This document shows, piece after piece, positions 59,098 to 64,000 of a stretch of DNA of 64,000 nucleotides; position 1 is the stretch's first letter; each line of letters starts with the position of its first letter. The translations under genes and the position numbers were made by a program. The notes under the pieces were generated by a model. The model made no database searches. It was not told the origin of the DNA and saw only the letters and a list, made by a program, of their open reading frames with translations. The DNA is taken from positions 58,004,440-58,068,439 of the forward strand of contig OX235262.1 in NCBI GenBank assembly GCA_944472135.2, read 5' to 3'. Origin of the DNA: Trichobilharzia regenti. Lineage: Eukaryota; Platyhelminthes; Trematoda; Strigeidida; Schistosomatidae.

Positions 59098-61700
59098 TTT
59101 ACTCTTATTATTATTGTTCCGTTGGATTTAGAATAAGATATAGGGCTTCAGGAACACAGCTCGACTTTGCTGTATTTTCTCCGATCCTCTCCAGCTGGGT
59201 CAACGATTCGCTTAACTCTCTCTCATCTCCTCCTATTACGATTTCCTCCCTGTCACCCTCGCACTGACGACTGACTCGCCGCTTCCTATTAGTATTCCAT
59301 TCGATCGATGACCTGCACAGCGAGCCAGGTCATTCGACGATAACCTCAACGTGTACACGATCCATCTCCATTTCCTCCTACATATTTGTTGAGAAATTGG
59401 CTCTTGCTCCGTTGGTTTGTTATCAGCCGAGTTTCTTGTTGCTTATCATTTCTTTCTGGCTATTTGATCTTCAGTATAGATCCAGCCAGTGAAGGTGGAA
59501 GCTGTTGATGAAAGTCTCGTGTAAGTCTGCGGTGGCCTGTTGGAAATCCTCTTCGTGACACGCAGTGCAGGTTTCTCACCCTGACCTATTTCGCATTGGT
59601 GTTGAAAAACTGAGTCGTGTTCCTTGTAATGAGTGTAGAAGATTACCAAGCTGGTTTCAGGTTGATGAATGCGTTTCTCGCATTTCCGATTCTGACTGGC
59701 TTTGATATGTTCATCAGCTCCGGCTGACTGCAGTTGAATCGCTGCTTCCTAGCCGGATAAGTGAAGGAGGTAACATCTGTCACATCTCTCGTGTTGATGG
59801 TGATTGGTGGTGGTTGTTGTCCTTGTTGTGGTTCGTTGGTTATATTCATCAACTCGGCCTATCAATGTTCACTTGGAGTGCTGTCTTCGCTGCTGGCCTC
59901 TTCACCCAGTTTGTTGGTTTCAACCTGCAAGTCTTCGAGTTTGTGTTACATTAGACATATATCATCCAGGCGCGAAATACAGATCGTCTAGAGTCTTCTT
60001 ATCGGTGATCTAGTGTATTCCTGTCCTCTCACTCACAACGCACAGTCTGACGCATAATCTAGGCCCCTAAAATGAGGAATATCACCAGTGATAGTGGACA
60101 GCCAGCTTGTCTTACTCCTGTATTCACTTCGAACGCTTCGCTGAGTTTTCTGTTGTGGAACACCTGACACGTGAAACTGTCACAGTGTTAGCTGTTGGAT
60201 GAGGTTGACAAAGCCTTGGACACTGTACGCCGTAGTGTAGAAGTAGTTTCCAAATTACTTCTCGGTCAACGCTATCTGTCGGAGGCGTTTTCGAAGTTGA
60301 TCAATTTGAGGTGGAGTGGTGCTTGACTGTCATTCTATTCTAGGCTGTGTTCTGTGATGACGATGCGTAGAGTTACAATTCGATGAGGCTATGATTTGTT
60401 TTCTCTGAATCCAGCTAGCTTGTTTCGATGGGGCTGGCGGATTTCTGTGTTTAGTGCACTCTCTATTCTCTCCAGGATGATCCGACGTATTATTTTATTC
60501 GGCGTGGACAAGAGTCAGTTCTTGCAGAGTGAGGCGTAAGCTGCTATTCTTTGGAAGCTTGACAAGGCGGCCAATCTTTCTTCCAGTCGGTGGGTGCCTT
60601 TCCTTCTTTCCGAAGCGTTTGAAATAATGGCGTGACCAAATCTGCGGCATTCTCTGGATCCTTGGCAAGTTGCAGGTGATGGTTGATTCAAGAGTCCTGT
60701 TGAGTGATGTGCAAATTGTTTCATTCGTTTCTCTTTCATGGTGACAAGGTTCCCTCGCACAAATTTCAAAGGTTTCAAAGGGTTGCTTTTTCCGGATAGC
60801 GAGCAGCCTGGTTGTCTGATATCATGTTCTGAAGTCTCTTCCATCTGTGGCCTGCTTGTTCTGCTTCAGTTACCTGCCATTGTGTCGTAGAATTGTCTTT
60901 TGTCTTTCCTGGCTCTCTTCTTCACTTCTTCATTCAGTGTAATGTTCACTGACATGAGTTCCTCGTTCTGTTGGTCGTCTTTGCATTGAGTCATCTTCCC
61001 TTGCACCATTCTTCTCTCGTTGATTAGCTTCCTGGTATCCATTGAGAGTCACTCCTTGTCCTTGAACTAGATGATGATGTGTGCCCACATCTGTTTCCCT
61101 TCTCGAGCAGACTAGCTGCGTCTCCACTTCCTTGAGCAGCATCGAGATGAAATCTTGCTGGTTTGTGGTGTGTCCTTTCGGGGAAATCCATTTTGCTTTG
61201 TGTATATCCTTGTCATTGTAAACGCTCCTCCCGATCACGAAATCATTGAAAGCATACAAGTTAGCGAATAATTCTCCGTTCTCATTCATTTCTCGGAGCT
61301 ACAGCCTCTCAATACACGATGAGTTCTGCTCCTGTATTATCTGCTCCCAGTTGGCTGGCATTCATATAACACATAAGAATTTTTATGTCGCCATTCGAGA
61401 TATTGTCCACTACTGCTTGTAGTTGTCTGTAAGAATCCTCCTTGTCGTCTTGTTCTGAGTCTTTTGTAGAATTGTGCGTAGCATTGGATAATTGTTACCT
61501 CCAATTCTGTCTTTTGAATCGGATCTTGCTGTCATGATCCTGCAAGATGAAATTGGTTTCCACTGCATCATGGCTCTGGCCTCCACTGATTGCATCATGA
61601 TAGTCACTCACTGAGTCAGTATATTCGTGGTTGTCGTATAGGTGACCAGACCGGAGTGGATCACTGACTAGGCGAGGTTTCAGCAATTTTATTATCCCAC
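59098..61700 (-). mobile_element. RTE E1 (unit C), longest copy, inactive
   Basis: Minus-strand counterpart of 4,168-6,250 that keeps about 520 bp more at its 5' side. The extra part encodes endonuclease pieces: KPRLVSDPLRSGHLYDNHEYT, then QWKPISSCRIMTARSDSKDR, then MNENGELFANLYAFNDFVIG and HKAKWISPKGHTTNQQD. The last piece reads straight across the point where A and B are deleted, proving the deletion there. Coding is frameshifted throughout. Confidence 0.82.
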
Positions 61701-62486
61701 TAATCATTTTCAGATGAATCAGATTATACAAACAAAGTTGTGAGCAGTAAAGCTGAAAGCCATGAGTGATTGGAGTTTTCTTTAAGAAGTGAGTTCACTC
61801 GATCCATACTTAAACATTCTTCGATTTCGAGTTACAGACTGACTAGTGATCTAGACGAGATATTTGCGAAGATACTAAAATTCTGATGATTAAAATGTAT
61901 GAGCAACACGAAACTAAGGCGATGAACCAACAAAGAACCTATCACCCAACGAATATACAGACTGGGCTGTCAAGTACTATGACATCCTAGACAGATCATC
62001 AGATGTAGTCGGAGGGAGGAAGAATGAGTTTGGCGCCTGTCCCGTGATGATGTGAAGAAGCCTGTAGATAATCCTGTACCGTTTGGAATATAAATGTGGA
62101 AGGCGTGTAAGTAATAATAATAGTATTTATCAGTGGGTCACCTAATTGTGTTTTCACGCTTCAGTGACCATTAATTAGGATAATTTCAGTTGAATTTTCA
62201 GGACACACAAAAATAGTAGGTTGAAATGTTTTTAAGCACATACGATTGAAAATAATGCAATTTGGAAGTGTTCTTTGATCTTCTGACTACAGCAAAGCAA
62301 AGGGAGTCATTCAAAGTGGCGTACTGTTTTCATTGCAAAAAGAATTTCTGAAGCCAATATTTTGAGCAACTCACAACAACTTTGGTTATGTCACCTTAAT
62401 TGAGAAATGGTTTCCTCACTGTGACTAAAACTCACCACCACCCCAGCCAGTAAAACCACTAAATCAATAGAAAAATAAATTTGAAT
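61701..62486. other. E1 upstream flank, present only in unit C
   Basis: DNA removed from A and B by the deletion that created their E1 5' junction. No supported gene. At 62,487 similarity to units A and B resumes (TTGAATTGAACAGATG against the reverse of CATTTGTTCAATTCAA). Confidence 0.5.
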
Positions 62487-62904
62487 TGAACAGATGCCTT
62501 GGTAAGGAAAAAGGGTGATCGGATAAGGTATCTCTAGCCTTATCATAATGCATTTGTCCATCCTCACTTCATTTCACACCATATTTCATGTATCTGTCTA
62601 TCGATCTTGTCAATTAATACGAAGACAATACTTTGCTGAGAGAAAGAGAGTGGATTGGGTTACTCGGAAGGCTTTTAAAGAATAATGGGACTGCAAGAGT
62701 TTCGACTGGATCAGTTTGTTGTGTAGATGCCTCCCTTCCCGTTTAAGTAAACTGCACTCAGCAAAACGAACAAGAATCGGATTTTGAACAGTAATTTCAA
62801 ATCACTTCTAATATACTGTTGAGAGACCTGGTGGGCACATCACCGAGAGCATTGGCAACAGGTTATTGTGGAATTTCACCAACAGCTACATTTCCTTGTT
62901 ACTG

Positions 62905-63080
62905 AAAATTAGATCTGCAGAAGGAGTAAGCAACAAAGAACGTACGACGGACAACATACCAACCAAGAACCCGTTGTCCAGCAAATATGCAGAAGAGAAT
63001 AGAGACGGATTGGGTACAAAATATGGAGAGTGTTGAGTGACATCATATATCAGGAAGAGTCTTAAATGGAATAAGAATCT
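62905..63080 (+). mobile_element. Old RTE 3' fragment
   Basis: A broken frame like YQPRTRCPANMQKRIETDW resembles the C-terminal part of the RTE protein. In E1 the matching DNA reads ACAAACCAACGGAGCAAGAG, then CAAATATGTAGGAGGAAATG. It is heavily diverged. Confidence 0.45.
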
Positions 63081-64000
63081 TAAACAATGAGCAAAGCGTG
63101 TTTGTGAGGGTAACATGAGGAAGTCCTTTTGAGCATGAAATTAAAGTGAATGGGGAATCTTGGTGTCAGCTGAAAATCACACCAGAGGACAGAGTTTGGT
63201 AGATATGTACTGTGAATCCAAGGGGGTAATAAAATATAGAAGTTAATGACAGGTGGCTAGCTATTGTCTCCGTTATATATCATGTGAACTCGAAAGCAGT
63301 GCAGTATATATGTGTATTCTGTATGACACTGGAAAAAGGAACTTGATAAATTATTTAGAGGAAGAACGTCCAAGACAGATGATTAAATTTTACTGTCAAA
63401 ATGGGAATGGCAATGGTGTGAAGCAGAAAATGAGTGGTTCACGTTTATACATACACCAAATTTGAAGAAGTTAATGAACGTTTGTTGGATATTCTTTGAA
63501 GGAACCACGTGTGACACCATCAAATGTCAAATGACTACTTTAGTGTGTACTGGAGAATGCAGATGTGATGGATGTTATGAAAGTCTATAGGCAATCATGG
63601 GACCAGGTTAAGAGGTTGAGTGAAGTAAGGCTGCTCAGAACCCAAAACATTAATACCATGTGACTTTCAAAGTGTGTCTGAAAGTTAAAACTTGTGTAAT
63701 CCTGATTTTCTTTTGTGATTCTGTATTTAAATTGGTTGTAAATACACCTGTCTATATAACGGAGGCTTTCCAAAATTATGAAGACTGTTTATGATTGTTG
63801 TCATATCAATTGAGATTAATTATGGTTGATACACCAGGAGAGTCTTCATTATCTGTTGTAGTGAAGTGGTTCACTTAATCTTACATCACGTCCATCAGGC
63901 TGAGTGCATCATTATATCAATCCCTCTTGTTGAACGGATAACGCGAAAGTGACTAAATTTCAGTACTTCACTTATGAGACTATAGGTGGATCCACACCAT
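63081..64000. other. Diverged end of unit C
   Basis: 63,085-63,150 and 63,845-64,000 align with the reverse complement of 3,400-3,620, at lower identity than the rest of unit C. The bases between have no counterpart in A or B. No gene recognised. Confidence 0.4.

Larger units (their letters stand above)
50599..64000 (-). repeat. Right arm of the large B/C palindrome, including unit C
   Basis: Reverse complement of 31,340-46,302 with differences: deletion of the E2 endonuclease and part of its leader at 51,574, deletion of the E2 3' end at about 52,500, extra E1 and flank sequence at 61,185-62,486, and about 690 extra bases at 63,150-63,845. It lacks the Penelope-like insertion. Confidence 0.88.

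Overview
The window looks like genomic DNA of a parasitic flatworm, most probably a schistosome. This is inferred from AT-rich sequence, intron-bearing genes, abundant decayed RTE-clade non-LTR retrotransposons, a Penelope-like element, a tRNA-derived SINE and a secreted-protein gene built from very small exons. I cannot name the species. No bacterial or viral gene organisation is present.

Layout. Three copies of one accessory block dominate. Unit A (1 to about 23,091) and unit B (27,953 to about 51,300) are direct repeats about 28 kb apart. Unit C (about 51,304 to 64,000) is the same block inverted, so B and C form a large palindrome: arms about 31.3-46.3 kb and 50.6-64 kb, with a 4.3 kb spacer. 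Unit A carries a matching smaller palindrome (17,050-17,931 and 22,214-23,091). Single-copy DNA at 23,092-27,500 separates A from B.

Genes. Each block carries one copy of a gene for a secreted protein with ten 12-residue repeats of the type PSFGQPPQFGPP. It has a TATA box, a signal-peptide exon, probably two further small exons, a repeat-bearing last exon and a poly(A) signal: A at 8,018-10,293 (+), B at 37,750-40,055 (+), C at 55,061-57,331 (-). A diverged, broken fourth relative lies at about 24,254-24,890 (-) and has essentially one repeat unit. Convergent to this gene in each block is one candidate splice-flanked exon with a membrane segment. The rest of the coding potential belongs to mobile elements.

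Mobile DNA. Each block holds RTE copies called here E0 (5' fragment), E1, a short 3' remnant, E2 and E3. All are frameshifted. Unit B alone has a 1.77 kb Penelope-like insertion with a 12-bp target duplication inside E1, and a tRNA-type SINE inside E2. E2 in A and B carries a 284-bp foldback insertion with an 11-bp target duplication.

Most interesting signals: (1) the E2/E3 inverted pair is homogenised within each unit, including a stop codon moved from E3 into E2 in unit B; (2) the 30-bp loop of the foldback is exactly inverted between A and B; (3) the triplicated repeat-protein gene with its one-unit relic; (4) a hammerhead-like three-stem fold at both ends of the Penelope-like element.
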